This document shows, piece by piece, positions 25,901-34,227 of a stretch of DNA of 49,248 nucleotides. The DNA comes from Pseudomonadota bacterium. Its GTDB lineage: Bacteria; Desulfobacterota; Binatia; UBA9968. Each line of letters begins with the position of its first letter. Within the stretch, counting starts at the first letter, position 1. The position numbers were made by a program, and so were the translations under genes. The stretch covers positions 1 to 49,248 of the forward strand of contig JAJPJQ010000047.1 in the NCBI GenBank assembly GCA_021324155.1, read 5' to 3'. The notes under the pieces are model-generated. The model was given only the letters and a program-made list of their open reading frames with translations, had not been told where the DNA came from and ran no database searches.

Positions 25901-26296
25901 CGTGCGAAGCTTTTCCGCGCGCAGCCTTTTGTCTTCCAACGCCCGCTCGACCGCCTGACCGAGGCGCGTCATGCGGTCCTTGAGAATATAATCGGCGGCG
26001 CCGTCCTTGATGCGTTGGGCGGCGACCTCTTCGCTGATGGTGCCAGTGACGACAATGCAGGGAATGTCCAAGCCGCTTTGCTTCAACAGCTCCAAGACTC
26101 TCGGCGCGTCCAATTCCGGAAGGTTGTGATCCGTCAAAATGACGTCGGGGTTCTTTTTGCATTCCGCGAGGTAGTCCGCCTCGGTTTCCACGCGCTGCCA
26201 TTCAGGCTCGAAGCCTGAACGGTTGAGTTCATAGACCATCAGTTCGGCGTCGGTGAGCCGATCTTCGACGATCAGAACCTTTAGAGGCTTTGACAT
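22934..26296 (-). CDS. Multidomain sensor kinase REC-PAS-PAS-2TM-GAF-GAF-HisKA-HATPase
   Basis: A 1120-residue protein. The N-terminal receiver (acidic pair Glu11-Asp12, phospho-acceptor Asp56 in ILTDHNLPELD) is followed by two PAS domains (about 140-260 and 265-385). Two membrane helices follow (about 397-420 and 437-460, GIIVLVSALVYAAAGYF and VAVAFVFLVMVLSVFSY). After a coiled-coil come two GAF domains (about 535-860), then HisKA (SVMSHELRTPL, His near 881) and HATPase (GGVGLGLYIVKKF near 1070). The receiver at the front suggests phosphorelay input. It starts 21 bases after an Rcp1-like regulator gene and ends the three-gene cluster. The signal is unknown. Confidence 0.9.
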   Translation of the reverse strand: MSKPLKVLIVEDRLTDAELMVYELNRSGFEPEWQRVETEADYLAECKKNPDVILTDHNLPELDAPRVLELLKQSGLDIPCIVVTGTISEEVAAQRIKDGAADYILKDRMTRLGQAVERALEDKRLRAEKLRTEARKFAILESALDCIVTMDAEGKIVEFNPAAEKAFGYSSREAVGKDMAELIIPHGLRGKHRAGLAHYLASGEGPALGKRLEVTALRSDGSEFPVELAISRINMDGPPLFTGYIRDISDRKRKEEEILKLAAIVESATEAIVGYTLEGIITSWNGGAEQLYGYSAEEARGRSFSILIPTDLPDELPNILERLKHGERIDHFEAVRRHKDGRHISVSVTVSPVKDAQGNLIGGSSIARDITEQKRAEEALRAIPLRDVRRSDLVTSIELGIIVLVSALVYAAAGYFDLFPKATAWILNDHPRLDEVAVAFVFLVMVLSVFSYRRWRHLNAEIAGRAKAEAALRTLHGELEIRVQERTSDLARSNQSLKDEIAQRRRAQEEIRRNLDRIQALHEIDRAITSSLDLHAVLNVLLEKIEIFLPMAAATTVRLFDPKTRELQSLACRGVDDQEWRSQVRAASGGRAASVVKTKTAMTVRNVLTDPRTTNVEFYRRHGLVSYLAVPLIAHEEVLGVLNLYTSREYEFNTGEVDFLKTLAGQAAVAIHNAQLYDQTQVHAAALKKANADLIRREEVQKVLKDLSQDILSLETDTLLNKLTAGVRGVFGVDVCDVRILSDSQHWQVRGASGVDPHVIRSAQSGSVHGRARWIFKNRKPLMIPDGFQDDRFPSGDTTRELGLRGYLGVPLCSKGDEVIGVLRVLTYKPREFSPEEIDLLQQFANGAAAAIQNARLYDETKNQALSLDAANKVKDEFLSVMSHELRTPLSVIMGYAGMLRDRLAGAITEAQEKILDKMLSRGREQLNIINDIMQTTQLESLSMLIDKKPVNVATLFQTLKADYSSTSKNVSLQWSHAADLPVIVTDQNKLRQILQNLIDNALKFAPGGEITVSAELVNDGGNMKFQVSDNGIGIPQNELSRIFEKFHQVDSSETRSYGGVGLGLYIVKKFTDLLGGEISITSELGRGTTIAVLLPLAFNYPSALHAPEKRPPLDAPSHT

Positions 26297-26317
26297 ACGA
26301 GCGTCCAGAGCGATTTA

Positions 26318-26758
26318 TCAGTTAGACGGCGCCTCATTAAGCAAGAGCCAATACAGACCGAGATTGCGCACCGCTTCGGTAAATCGTTCGAAATCAACGG
26401 GCTTGACGATGTAGCTGTTGACGCCGAGCTGATAGCTCTCGACGAGGTCGCGCTCCTCACGCGACGAGGTCATGACAACCACCGGTATCATTCGCGTGAT
26501 CGGATTGGACTTAACCCGCTTCAGCACCTCCAACCCGTCCACCTTGGGCAGCTTGAGATCGAGCAGGATCAATTTGGGCCGCCGCTCTCGGGACCGATGC
26601 GAGTAGGGGCCCGTCGCGAAAATGAAATCGAGCGCCTCTTCGCCGTCGCGCACGACTTCGATGATATTGGTGAGGTTGTTCTCCTTCAGAGCGTGCAGTG
26701 TCAGCTCCACGTCGTTCGGATTGTCCTCGACGAGCAAGATTTCAATGGTTTGCGTCAT
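26318..26758 (-). CDS. Rcp1-type single-domain response regulator
   Basis: A 146-residue protein consisting only of a receiver domain. It has the acidic residues in [11 protein letters not shown] (about 9-19), phospho-acceptor Asp67 in [15 protein letters not shown], the Thr/Ser switch in [10 protein letters not shown], and Lys in YIVKPVDF. The RERRPKL insert is typical of the Rcp1 subgroup that partners phytochrome-like kinases. It overlaps the upstream kinase gene by 17 bases and is probably its phosphorylation partner, passing signal to the REC-containing kinase downstream. No output domain is present. Confidence 0.93.
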   Translation of the reverse strand: MTQTIEILLVEDNPNDVELTLHALKENNLTNIIEVVRDGEEALDFIFATGPYSHRSRERRPKLILLDLKLPKVDGLEVLKRVKSNPITRMIPVVVMTSSREERDLVESYQLGVNSYIVKPVDFERFTEAVRNLGLYWLLLNEAPSN

Positions 26759-28859
26759 GGTTCGATCCTTTCAGGGTGAAAAAGAATGTCGCGCCTTGAT
26801 CGACGTCGGCTTCCGCCCAAATGCGTCCTCCGTGCCGATGAATAACACGCTGAACGATGGCCAGCCCGACGCCGGTGCCCTCGTATTCTTCGGCGCGGTG
26901 CAAGCGCTGGAAAACGCCGAAAAGTTTATCGGCATATTTCATGTCAAAGCCGACCCCGTTATCCCGCACGTAATAGACGGGCGTGCCGTTGTCGTTGTGG
27001 CAGCCGACCTCGATGAGCGGTGACTCACAACGACGGGTATACTTCAGTGCATTCGAAATCAGATTGACGTAAACCTGCTTGAGTAAGGCCGGGTCGGCGT
27101 TGCATACAGCGAGATCCTTGACAGTAACAGAAGCCTGCTCGAACGATTGTACTTGAAGCTCGTGCAGCACTTGCCGGACGATTTCAGAAGGCTCCACCTC
27201 CTGCCGCTTCACAGGCTGACGGCTGAGGCGTGAAAACGAGAGCAGGTCATCGATGAGTTGGCCCATTTGTCTGGCATTGTCGCGTATGAGGTTTTGATAG
27301 CGCTTCGCGTCGGAAGACATCTCGGCGCCATATTTTTCCAGCAGGATGCGCGAAAATCCGTCCACCGCCCGCAGCGGCGCGCGCAGATCGTGCGAGACGG
27401 AATAGGTGAACGCCTCGAGTTCTTTATTCACCGCGATAAGCTGCTCGTTGAGGCCAAGCAGAGCGTCTTCCTGTTGCTTGCGTTCCGTTAAGTCCCGCGT
27501 CACCTTGGCAAACCCTTGCAGGACGGCGTTTTCGTCCCGAATAGCCGTGATGACAACGTCCGCCCAAAATCGCCTTCCGTCCTTTCGTACGCGCCAGCCT
27601 TCTTCCTCGACGCGGCCCTGCTCGGCCGCAAGCTTCAACAAGTCGCCGACGTGACCGCGCTCGTAGTCCTCTCTGGTGTAAAACAACGAAATATGGCGTC
27701 CGATGATTTCTTCTGCTCGATATCCCTTGATCCGCTCCGCACCCTCGTTCCAACTCATGATATTTCCATCTGCATCGAGCATTAGAATGGCGTAGTCTTT
27801 GACCCTGCTTATGAATACCCGAAAACTCTCCTCTTTCTGATGCAGTCGCTCCGCCGCGCTCCTGCGCTCGGCGGTGATGCGCAAAATCATCAGCGCCAAG
27901 ACGACGGCCAAAAGAGAAATCAATCCATACGCGATTAAAATTCGCCGCAGACTCGCATCGCGGACCGCGAACGCTTCTGCGGCGGGTTGTTGCGCGACGA
28001 TTCCCCAGCCATAGCCGGCAACCGGCTCGTAAGCTGCAATGCGCGCCTCTTTCTCGACCGGATTCCATCCGCTTTCGACGCCGCGTTGCCCGCTGAGCAC
28101 CTTGCGGACGACCGGGACGGAGCTGAAATCGATGCTGTCGCGATCTCCGGCGAATTTGGGGTGCGCAACCAGGTGCCCTCGCCGGTCGACGATGTAGATG
28201 AATCCCGAGCCGCCGATATCAAGCGTATTCAACCGTGACTCGATCAGCGAGCCGACCTGCACTTGAAGAACGAGAATACCAACGATTTTCGCTTCATCTC
28301 TCACGGGAACGGCGACGGCCACGACTTTGTGACGAGGCTCGGCCGTTCTTTGGTAGGCGTCTGATACGTACGGCTGCCAAGCGTGCGACACGCCGCGGTA
28401 CCAGTCGCGGAATGCAAAGTTTTTCCCCCGCACATCCGACAGCTCGGGCGTGTCGACCATCAAGGTGCCGCTGGGGTCGGTTAGAAAGAGCCGCTCTATG
28501 AACGGAAAGTTCTTCGGTATGGTGCGAAGAATTTCGATCGCCGCGCTCCATTTCCCATCCGCGACCAACTGGCGAAACCGGACACGGGTGGCAAGCGCGA
28601 CGCCGATGTCTTTCATGTAGTCGAGTCTTTGCCTGAGAGTGGCGGCGGCTAGATACGCCAGCGCCTGCCTTCGGTCCGAAGCATTATCGGTGAGATCATT
28701 ATACGTTTGGCGGTAATTGAAGGCGCCAATTAGCAGGACCGGGAGCAGGAGGAATACAAAAACGGCGCTGTTGAAGAGCCTTCGCCGCCGTACTATCGCC
28801 GAAGATAGCAGATCGACAGGTGAGCCGGAGAGTCCGGCGAATATCGACTGGAACGGCAT
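26742..28859 (-). CDS. dCache-PAS sensor histidine kinase
   Basis: About 705 residues from ATG 28859; an in-frame ATG at 28940 would add 27 residues but has no better site. A first membrane helix ([19 protein letters not shown]) and a second ([20 protein letters not shown]) bracket an extracytoplasmic dCache sensor of about 250 residues ([36 protein letters not shown]). A PAS domain follows ([20 protein letters not shown]), then HisKA with [13 protein letters not shown] (His about 488) and HATPase ([30 protein letters not shown]). The HisKA-HATPase pair is the phytochrome-kinase type that pairs with Rcp1 regulators, in agreement with the overlapping next gene. Confidence 0.88.
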   Translation of the reverse strand: MPFQSIFAGLSGSPVDLLSSAIVRRRRLFNSAVFVFLLLPVLLIGAFNYRQTYNDLTDNASDRRQALAYLAAATLRQRLDYMKDIGVALATRVRFRQLVADGKWSAAIEILRTIPKNFPFIERLFLTDPSGTLMVDTPELSDVRGKNFAFRDWYRGVSHAWQPYVSDAYQRTAEPRHKVVAVAVPVRDEAKIVGILVLQVQVGSLIESRLNTLDIGGSGFIYIVDRRGHLVAHPKFAGDRDSIDFSSVPVVRKVLSGQRGVESGWNPVEKEARIAAYEPVAGYGWGIVAQQPAAEAFAVRDASLRRILIAYGLISLLAVVLALMILRITAERRSAAERLHQKEESFRVFISRVKDYAILMLDADGNIMSWNEGAERIKGYRAEEIIGRHISLFYTREDYERGHVGDLLKLAAEQGRVEEEGWRVRKDGRRFWADVVITAIRDENAVLQGFAKVTRDLTERKQQEDALLGLNEQLIAVNKELEAFTYSVSHDLRAPLRAVDGFSRILLEKYGAEMSSDAKRYQNLIRDNARQMGQLIDDLLSFSRLSRQPVKRQEVEPSEIVRQVLHELQVQSFEQASVTVKDLAVCNADPALLKQVYVNLISNALKYTRRCESPLIEVGCHNDNGTPVYYVRDNGVGFDMKYADKLFGVFQRLHRAEEYEGTGVGLAIVQRVIHRHGGRIWAEADVDQGATFFFTLKGSNHDANH

Positions 28860-28873
28860 AGAAATTCTTTTTA

Positions 28874-28902
28874 GCTCCGTAAAGGCGCTGACGCCTTGGA
28901 GC
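28874..28902 (-). promoter_or_regulatory. Hairpin enclosing the GGAGC site upstream of the Cache kinase
   Basis: On the minus strand gctcc-aaggcg-tcag-cgcctt-tac-ggagc forms a 5+6-bp stem with one bulge. Its last arm contains GGAGC, the only Shine-Dalgarno-like motif before ATG 28859. It could mask the ribosome site. If translation starts at 28940 instead, this is coding sequence. Confidence 0.35.
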
Positions 28903-28931
28903 GACACCGAAGCCTCCCTTTGCCGCTCTTC

Positions 28932-28967
28932 TAAGCACATGCCATGCCACGGGTCCCTTTGTGCTTA
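28932..28967. repeat. Inverted repeat taagcaca...tgtgctta in the divergent promoter region
   Basis: Perfect 8-bp arms separated by 20 bp, located just beyond the upstream alternative start of the kinase. A possible regulator site or mRNA hairpin; no T run follows. Confidence 0.35.
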
Positions 28968-29046
28968 AGTATCTGATCACGCATGCATTTATTGACGGTA
29001 CGAACAACGTCGAAGTGCGCAGAGGGTGACAAATTTGGTTCTTATT

Positions 29047-29062
29047 GGCGCGAAAGCGCGCC
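29047..29062. repeat. Small GC-rich hairpin between divergent genes
   Basis: ggcgcg-aaag-cgcgcc is a perfect 6-bp stem with a 4-base loop. It lies in the 28941-29165 intergenic region between the kinase and the DUF457-like gene, which otherwise shows no gene. Confidence 0.4.
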
Positions 29063-29165
29063 GCAAGTACGGTTTGGTGACATAGAGCCAAACGTGTCGC
29101 CGGTAAGACTGGCAAAACGAAATCGATATTTGCCTGTGATTGTGAGACAAAGCTAAGGCAGCGAT

Positions 29166-29666
29166 ATGGATATTTTATCCCACGGCCTCTGGGGGTCGCT
29201 CGCGTTCGGTAGGAAAAATCGCAAAAGCTTCTGGCTCGCTTTTTTCCTCGGCATGGGGCCGGACATCTGCGCGTTCGGCCCGTTTTTTCTTTTGACTTTT
29301 CTCGGCGTCGAGCAGCGGCCGCGGTTCACGACGGAGCCGCCCGACCCGGCCATGTTTCCGACGTTCGTCCACCAGGCTTACAATGTCAGTCACAGCCTGG
29401 TGATCTTCGTGGCAATCTTTGTTTTGCTGTGGTTGATCTTCCGGCGGCCGATCTGGGAATTCTCCGCGTGGGCGTTGCACATTGTCGTCGACATCCCGAC
29501 GCACTCGACGGCGTTCTTTCCTACGCCGTTTCTCTGGCCGATTTCAGATCTCCGCGTGAACGGTCGCCCGTGGTCCACGCCGGAGATATTTATTCCGAAT
29601 GTAATACTGCTGGCCACGCTCTATGCGTGGTATTTCGGAAGGCGGTATTTGAAGGCGGCGCGGTAG
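29166..29666 (+). CDS. DUF457/YdjM-like membrane-bound metal-dependent hydrolase
   Basis: A 166-residue protein with about four membrane helices. It begins MDILSHGLWGSLAFGRKNR; SHxL near the N-terminus is typical of the family. Further His/Asp residues lie in YNVSHSLVIF and ALHIVVDIPTHS, an H-x(3)-D-x(3)-H pattern, followed by FFPTPFLWPISD. These are the conserved residues of YdjM/DUF457 proteins, annotated as inner-membrane metal-dependent hydrolases of unknown substrate. It converges on a secreted-protein gene with a 7-base gap. Confidence 0.72.
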   Translation: MDILSHGLWGSLAFGRKNRKSFWLAFFLGMGPDICAFGPFFLLTFLGVEQRPRFTTEPPDPAMFPTFVHQAYNVSHSLVIFVAIFVLLWLIFRRPIWEFSAWALHIVVDIPTHSTAFFPTPFLWPISDLRVNGRPWSTPEIFIPNVILLATLYAWYFGRRYLKAAR

Positions 29667-29673
29667 CGTCGCG

Positions 29674-30306
29674 CTACATGGGCGGCATCGTGCCGCCGAT
29701 GCCGACGGTCACGCGCGTCGCAGTGATCGTTCCGTCGGCGCCCCGCACCGCCGGAATAAAGACGCCGGCGCCCGGCTTGAGCTGCGAGCGGTCGGCGGCA
29801 ACGTTTTTCACAACCGGCGTTCCCGGCGGGACGAATACCTTCTGCTCGCCGTCCTTGTATTTCAGCGTGAGCATCGGTCCTTGAACCTTCGCGACCGCGA
29901 CCTGCTCGACCTTCTCGACGTTGGCGTTGGTCATCGTCGAGCCGGGCTCGAGGTCCCACGGCCTGTGGCCTTCGCCTGTGCCGCGCGCGCTTTCGGGGAA
30001 GATATGCACCTCGAGCGCTTTCAAGTTGCCGTCGGCTTGCTTGACGGCGGTGGTGCCGACGAATTCGCCCGACTTGATGTCCGATAGCTGGGCGGCCTCC
30101 ACTCCGCCGATCCTGACATTGTCGGGAAGTTTAACCGTGACCTCGCCGCTCTTGGCCGTGACCTTGAGCGACTGGCCCTCGACCGAGGCGATTTTTCCGC
30201 GAATCGTCACCGGCTTGCCTTGCGGCGCCTGCGCGAAGGCGGATGTTTGCAAGCTAAAAAAGATGATTGCTGCTGCGTAAGTGGAAAGATAAATAAATCG
30301 CTTCAT
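29674..30306 (-). CDS. Secreted DUF5666-like beta-barrel protein
   Basis: 210 residues from ATG 30306, the Met that starts a signal peptide (MKRFIYLSTYAAAIIFFSLQ). The frame extends to 30387 without a ribosome site. Two repeat units of about 80 residues have the OB-like pattern seen in DUF5666: KPVTIRGKIASVEGQSLKVT and LPDNVRIGG ... LKALEVHIFPE, then VAKVQGPMLTLKYKDGEQKV and VFVPPGTPVVKN ... TATRVTVGIGG. The tail GGTMPPM is common in such proteins. A periplasmic location is likely; the function is unknown. Confidence 0.75.
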   Translation of the reverse strand: MKRFIYLSTYAAAIIFFSLQTSAFAQAPQGKPVTIRGKIASVEGQSLKVTAKSGEVTVKLPDNVRIGGVEAAQLSDIKSGEFVGTTAVKQADGNLKALEVHIFPESARGTGEGHRPWDLEPGSTMTNANVEKVEQVAVAKVQGPMLTLKYKDGEQKVFVPPGTPVVKNVAADRSQLKPGAGVFIPAVRGADGTITATRVTVGIGGTMPPM

Positions 30307-30453
30307 GATCGACTCCGTTCGAATTGGAATGACCTGCCCTATAAAACGGCTAGCGCCCCAAGGCCTGAGTGTCAATATACCCGACATGCCGGACGATCAC
30401 TCGAAAATCTTCGCGCAACCATGTTACTCTTGGCAGTTCGGACAAAGTGAAGT

Positions 30454-31572
30454 ATGACTCGCCTGAGTCCAATGCTGATCCGCATCCTTGCCTTACTTAG
30501 CCTTCTTTACTGCGCCGTTTTTTGTACTCCCGCCTCCGCCGACTGGAAGGACGAGTGGGAAAAAACGCTCCGCGCGGCGAAGCAGGACGGGTCGGTCGTT
30601 GTCTACACGTTTCCCGGCCACGAGCCGTTATTTCAGGCGTTTCAGAAAAAATTCCCCGACATCAAGGTCGTCGAGGTGACGGTGCGCGGCTCGGATCGCG
30701 TCACGCGCATTCTCTCGGAGCGGCGCGGCGGCAAGTACATTGCCGATGTGCTCATCGGCGGCGCCGGATCAGCGGCCATCGGCTTCATCAAAGGCGGCGT
30801 GCTCGATCCCGTCACGCCGGCGCTCATGCTTCCCGAAGTGCTCGATACATCCAAATGGTGGCAGGGAAGGCATCTTTACGCGGACGAAGAAGGCACGCGC
30901 ATCTTTTCGTTCGGCGGATCGCCGCTCCAATACTTTCATTACAATACCAATCTGGTGAAGCCGCAGGATTTCAAATCGTACTGGGACTTCATCAACACGA
31001 AGTGGAAAGGCAAGATCGTCATCGCCGAGCCGCTCTCCGGCGGCACGCAGGAGCCGCTGCAATTTTGTTATTTCAATCGCGAGCTCGGCCCCGACTTCGT
31101 CAGGCGCTTCTTGACCGAGATGGAGCCGGTCGTGAGCCGCGACATCCGCCAGATGGTGGATTGGCTTGCGCAGGGCAAGGTCGCACTCGCGGCGCTGCAA
31201 AACGCCGACCGCCTCGACATCTGGCAGGCGAAGCAGCAAGGGCTTCCGGTGGACTCGTTCATCACCGGCGGCTTCAGAGAGGGCGGCTTTGTCGGCTCGG
31301 GGGGCGGCAACGTCATGCTCGTCAACCGGGGGCCGCACCCGAACGCGGCAAAAGTTTTTATCAACTGGCTTTTGTCGCGCGAGGGACAGATAGCCTTTCA
31401 GAGGCTCGAAGGCGGCAAGAACTCTCTCCGTATCGACATCCCGAAGGACGACGTGCCCGAGCGCGCGCGCATCCTGCCCGGCGGCAAGTACGCGCTGCTC
31501 GAGGATCCGGCGTATGCGGACTTAGAAACTGTGCGGCGCTTCGTCGCCGAGCTGTGGAAGAAGAGGAGCTAG
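30454..31572 (+). CDS. Iron-type (AfuA/PotD-like) ABC substrate-binding protein
   Basis: A 372-residue protein with a signal peptide (ILALLSLLYCAVFCTPASA). The PBP2 fold shows QDGSVVVYTFPGHEPLFQAF, IADVLIGGAGSAAIGFIKGG, DFINTKWKGKIVIAEPLSGG and NRGPHPNAAKVFINWLLSRE, all characteristic of the family that binds Fe3+, spermidine, phosphonates or carboxylates. The ligand is not evident. It is followed after one base by a ThDP-enzyme gene and then another binding protein, without permease or ATPase. This suggests co-regulation with an aromatic or 2-oxoacid catabolic step rather than a complete transporter. Confidence 0.85.
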   Translation: MTRLSPMLIRILALLSLLYCAVFCTPASADWKDEWEKTLRAAKQDGSVVVYTFPGHEPLFQAFQKKFPDIKVVEVTVRGSDRVTRILSERRGGKYIADVLIGGAGSAAIGFIKGGVLDPVTPALMLPEVLDTSKWWQGRHLYADEEGTRIFSFGGSPLQYFHYNTNLVKPQDFKSYWDFINTKWKGKIVIAEPLSGGTQEPLQFCYFNRELGPDFVRRFLTEMEPVVSRDIRQMVDWLAQGKVALAALQNADRLDIWQAKQQGLPVDSFITGGFREGGFVGSGGGNVMLVNRGPHPNAAKVFINWLLSREGQIAFQRLEGGKNSLRIDIPKDDVPERARILPGGKYALLEDPAYADLETVRRFVAELWKKRS

Positions 31573-31573
31573 G

Positions 31574-33202
31574 ATGAAAGCGACCGTCGCGCGCTTCATC
31601 GTCGAATTGCTAAAGGAAGCGGATGTCGATACCGTCTTCGGCGTAACCGGCCATTCCGTCTTCGACATCACCGACGCGCTCTACGGCGATCCGGCGATCC
31701 GATTCGTGCCGGCGCTGCACGAGGGCTCCGCCGCCTATATGGCGGCGGCGTACGCCAAGGCGCGCCGGGCGCCGGGCGTCTGCCTCGTCTCGGCCGGAGC
31801 CGGCGCGACCAATCTGCTTACCGGCATCGCGTATGCTCATAAAGAATCGATCCCTCTGATCGGGCTCTCCTCGGACGTATGGGGCGAAGCGGCGGGGAAG
31901 GGCGCCTCGTCCTGGCACGAGATCCCCCAGCGCCAGATATTCGCGCCGGTAACGAAAATGAGCGCGACGTTGACGGCGGAGAATGCTGTCGAGATACTGC
32001 GCGATGCGTTCCGGCTCGCGATGATGCCGAGAAAAGGACCAGTCTACATCGGCGTGCCGCGCGACGTACAGCAGCGCGAGATCGAGCTGCCGGCCCGGCC
32101 GTGGACGCCGCAGTTTCCGCCGCCGGTGGCGCCCGACGCCGCCGCGCTGCGGCGCGCCGCCGAGGCGCTCAATGCGGCCGCGGCGCCGGTCGTCATCGCA
32201 GGCGGAGGCGTCCATTGGGCGGACGCGGCAGGCGAGGTACAGGAATTGGCGGAGATTTTGGGCGCGCCGTGCGCCACGACGCCCTCGCACAAGGGGCTTG
32301 TGCCGGAGAGTCATGCACTTTGCCTCGGCGCTCTCGGCTTCGGCGCGTTTCCCTTCGCGGGCGCTTTCGCGCAGGAAGCGGATTGCGTGCTCGTTGTCGG
32401 CGCGACCTTCAGCGAGGCGATGACGCTCGGCTACGGCCACAAAGTGCTGCCCGAAGGCGCCGCGATCATTCAGATCGATAACGATGCGGGCGAGGTCGGC
32501 AAAATTTATCCGGTCGCTTGTGGAATCGTCGGCGACGCGAAGCTCGCGCTGCGCGGACTCATCGATTTGCTGAAGCGCGCGGAGCGCAAAAAGAACTCCG
32601 CGCGCCTCGAACGCCTCGCCAACGAAAAGCGCGTCTGGCGCGACAAGCTCGCGTCGCGGGAATTCGCCGCGGACGCGCCGATCGATCAGTGGCACGTCTA
32701 TCGCGCGCTGCAGGAAACCGCCGACGAAAAGACGATCGTCGTCGGCGCGGGCGGAACGACGGAACTCATCCGGCGCTTCATCGCGCCGGCGTACGCCTAC
32801 CATTCGGGCGATTTCCGCGCGATCGGATCGGGAGTTGCGACCTCGATTGGCCTTGCCTTCGCCTGTCCCGGGAGGCATGTCGCGTGCGTCACCGGCGACG
32901 GCTCACTCATGCTGGAGACGCAGGAGCTCGCGACCGCAGCGCGAGAAAAACTCCCGATCACGATCATCGTCGTGCGCAACGAGGCGTACGGCAATATGAA
33001 GCGCGACCAGATCCGCCACTGGCGCGGGCGCGTGATCGGCACGGACCTCAATCTGCCCGATCTCTGCGCGCTCGCCGCCGCCTACGGCGTCGACGCGCGG
33101 AAAATCGAGCGGCCGCCGGAGCTGCGCCCGGCGTTCGAGCGCGCGTTCGCGCTGGGCAAGCCCTCGCTGCTCGAGGTCGTCTGTCCGATCGAGGGAATTT
33201 GA
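31574..33202 (+). CDS. Thiamine-diphosphate-dependent enzyme, acetolactate-synthase/decarboxylase family
   Basis: A 542-residue protein with the three-domain layout of POX-type enzymes. In the N-terminal PYR domain, catalytic Glu50 lies in VPALHEGSAAYMAAAY. The central domain has VVIAGGGVHWADAAGEV. The C-terminal PP domain has the ThDP-Mg motif starting at TGDGSLMLETQEL (about 440), with the trailing Asn in VVRNEAYGN. The sequence is closest in type to acetolactate synthase large-subunit-like, sulfoacetaldehyde acetyltransferase-like and benzoylformate decarboxylase-like enzymes. I cannot choose the substrate. GAGGAG precedes the ATG, one base after the binding-protein gene's stop. Confidence 0.85.
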   Translation: MKATVARFIVELLKEADVDTVFGVTGHSVFDITDALYGDPAIRFVPALHEGSAAYMAAAYAKARRAPGVCLVSAGAGATNLLTGIAYAHKESIPLIGLSSDVWGEAAGKGASSWHEIPQRQIFAPVTKMSATLTAENAVEILRDAFRLAMMPRKGPVYIGVPRDVQQREIELPARPWTPQFPPPVAPDAAALRRAAEALNAAAAPVVIAGGGVHWADAAGEVQELAEILGAPCATTPSHKGLVPESHALCLGALGFGAFPFAGAFAQEADCVLVVGATFSEAMTLGYGHKVLPEGAAIIQIDNDAGEVGKIYPVACGIVGDAKLALRGLIDLLKRAERKKNSARLERLANEKRVWRDKLASREFAADAPIDQWHVYRALQETADEKTIVVGAGGTTELIRRFIAPAYAYHSGDFRAIGSGVATSIGLAFACPGRHVACVTGDGSLMLETQELATAAREKLPITIIVVRNEAYGNMKRDQIRHWRGRVIGTDLNLPDLCALAAAYGVDARKIERPPELRPAFERAFALGKPSLLEVVCPIEGI

Positions 33203-33207
33203 AGAGG

Positions 33208-34227
33208 ATGGTTCGCTTCGCTGCTTTCGTTCTATCGTTTGTCGTCTGGGTGGCCGCCGCCTTCGCCGCGCCCGGTGAGGTGGTCATGACGCACGGCAGC
33301 ATGAGCACGACGTCGATTCCACTATGGGTAACCGAGGACCAGAACTTATTCGCCAAGCACGGGGCGAAAGTCAAAGTCGTGTGGGTGCGCGGCAACTCGA
33401 TGCAGATCGCGACGCTCGCCTCGGGCGAGACGCAGATCGCCTACGGCGGCGCCACCACCGCGCTGGCCGCCGCGGCCGGCGGCAGCGATCTGAAAATTAT
33501 CGCAAGCTTCACGAGCCGCGAATCGCTCGACCTCGTCGCGCGTCCGGGAATCGCGAGCCCGGCCCAGCTACGCGGCAAGCGCTTCGGTATCCAGAGCATC
33601 GGCGGCGGTGTATGGAAGACCGCCGCGGTCTGGCTCGAACACTTCGGCTTGGACGAGCGCCGCGACAACATCCAGATGATCGTCATCGGCGACGTCACCG
33701 TCCTGGCGCAGGCGCTGGAGAGCGGGAGAATCGACGCGACGGTGGTGCCCGGATTTCTGAGCCGCAGGCTCGCGGAGAAAGGATTCGTCGTCCTCGGCAG
33801 CAGCGAAAAGACGAAGCTGCCGTCGGTGGGCATGACCCTGCTCGCCGAAAACGCCTACGTACAGCAGAATTCCGATACGCTGCAGAACGTCCTGAAGGGA
33901 TTAATCGAGAGCATGGTTTTCGTCGGTCGGCCGGACAACAAGCCGGCGGTGCTGCGGACGATCGTCAAGCATTTCAAGATGACCGACTCCGCGGCCGCGG
34001 AAGGCGCGTACCAGGACGTGCTTTCGCTCGTCCGCCTCGAGGACAATCGCAAGCCGTACGTCTCCGTCGACGGGCTGCGGACTTTGCAGCGCTTCATGGC
34101 GGCGCAGAATCCGCGCATCGCCGACGTCAAGACCGAGAATCTGGTCGATGCATCGGCCGTCCGGCGATTGGACGAAAGCGGCTTTTTCGACCGACTCTAT
34201 ACGGAATACAGAGTAAAGCAGCCCTAG
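33208..34227 (+). CDS. NitT/TauT-type ABC substrate-binding protein
   Basis: 339 residues from ATG 33208 (GAAGAGG just upstream). The frame continues back into the ThDP gene, but the signal peptide MVRFAAFVLSFVVWVAAAFA marks the start. Family features are TEDQNLFAKHGAKVKVVWVR, ATLASGETQIAYGGATTALA, LRGKRFGIQSIGGGVWKTAA and LAQALESGRIDATVVPGFLS. It starts 5 bases after the ThDP-enzyme stop, so the two binding proteins and the enzyme form one operon. Substrate unknown. Confidence 0.85.
   Translation: MVRFAAFVLSFVVWVAAAFAAPGEVVMTHGSMSTTSIPLWVTEDQNLFAKHGAKVKVVWVRGNSMQIATLASGETQIAYGGATTALAAAAGGSDLKIIASFTSRESLDLVARPGIASPAQLRGKRFGIQSIGGGVWKTAAVWLEHFGLDERRDNIQMIVIGDVTVLAQALESGRIDATVVPGFLSRRLAEKGFVVLGSSEKTKLPSVGMTLLAENAYVQQNSDTLQNVLKGLIESMVFVGRPDNKPAVLRTIVKHFKMTDSAAAEGAYQDVLSLVRLEDNRKPYVSVDGLRTLQRFMAAQNPRIADVKTENLVDASAVRRLDESGFFDRLYTEYRVKQP

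Noticed and set aside
25178-26218. Long open frame opposite the multidomain kinase
   Set aside because: Antisense to a clearly recognisable REC-PAS-PAS coding region; high GC leaves antisense frames open. No domain or ribosome site.
31610-32878. 422-codon frame opposite the ThDP enzyme
   Set aside because: Arg/Asp-rich composition typical of a shadow frame in high-GC DNA; the other strand encodes a complete ThDP enzyme with its motifs.
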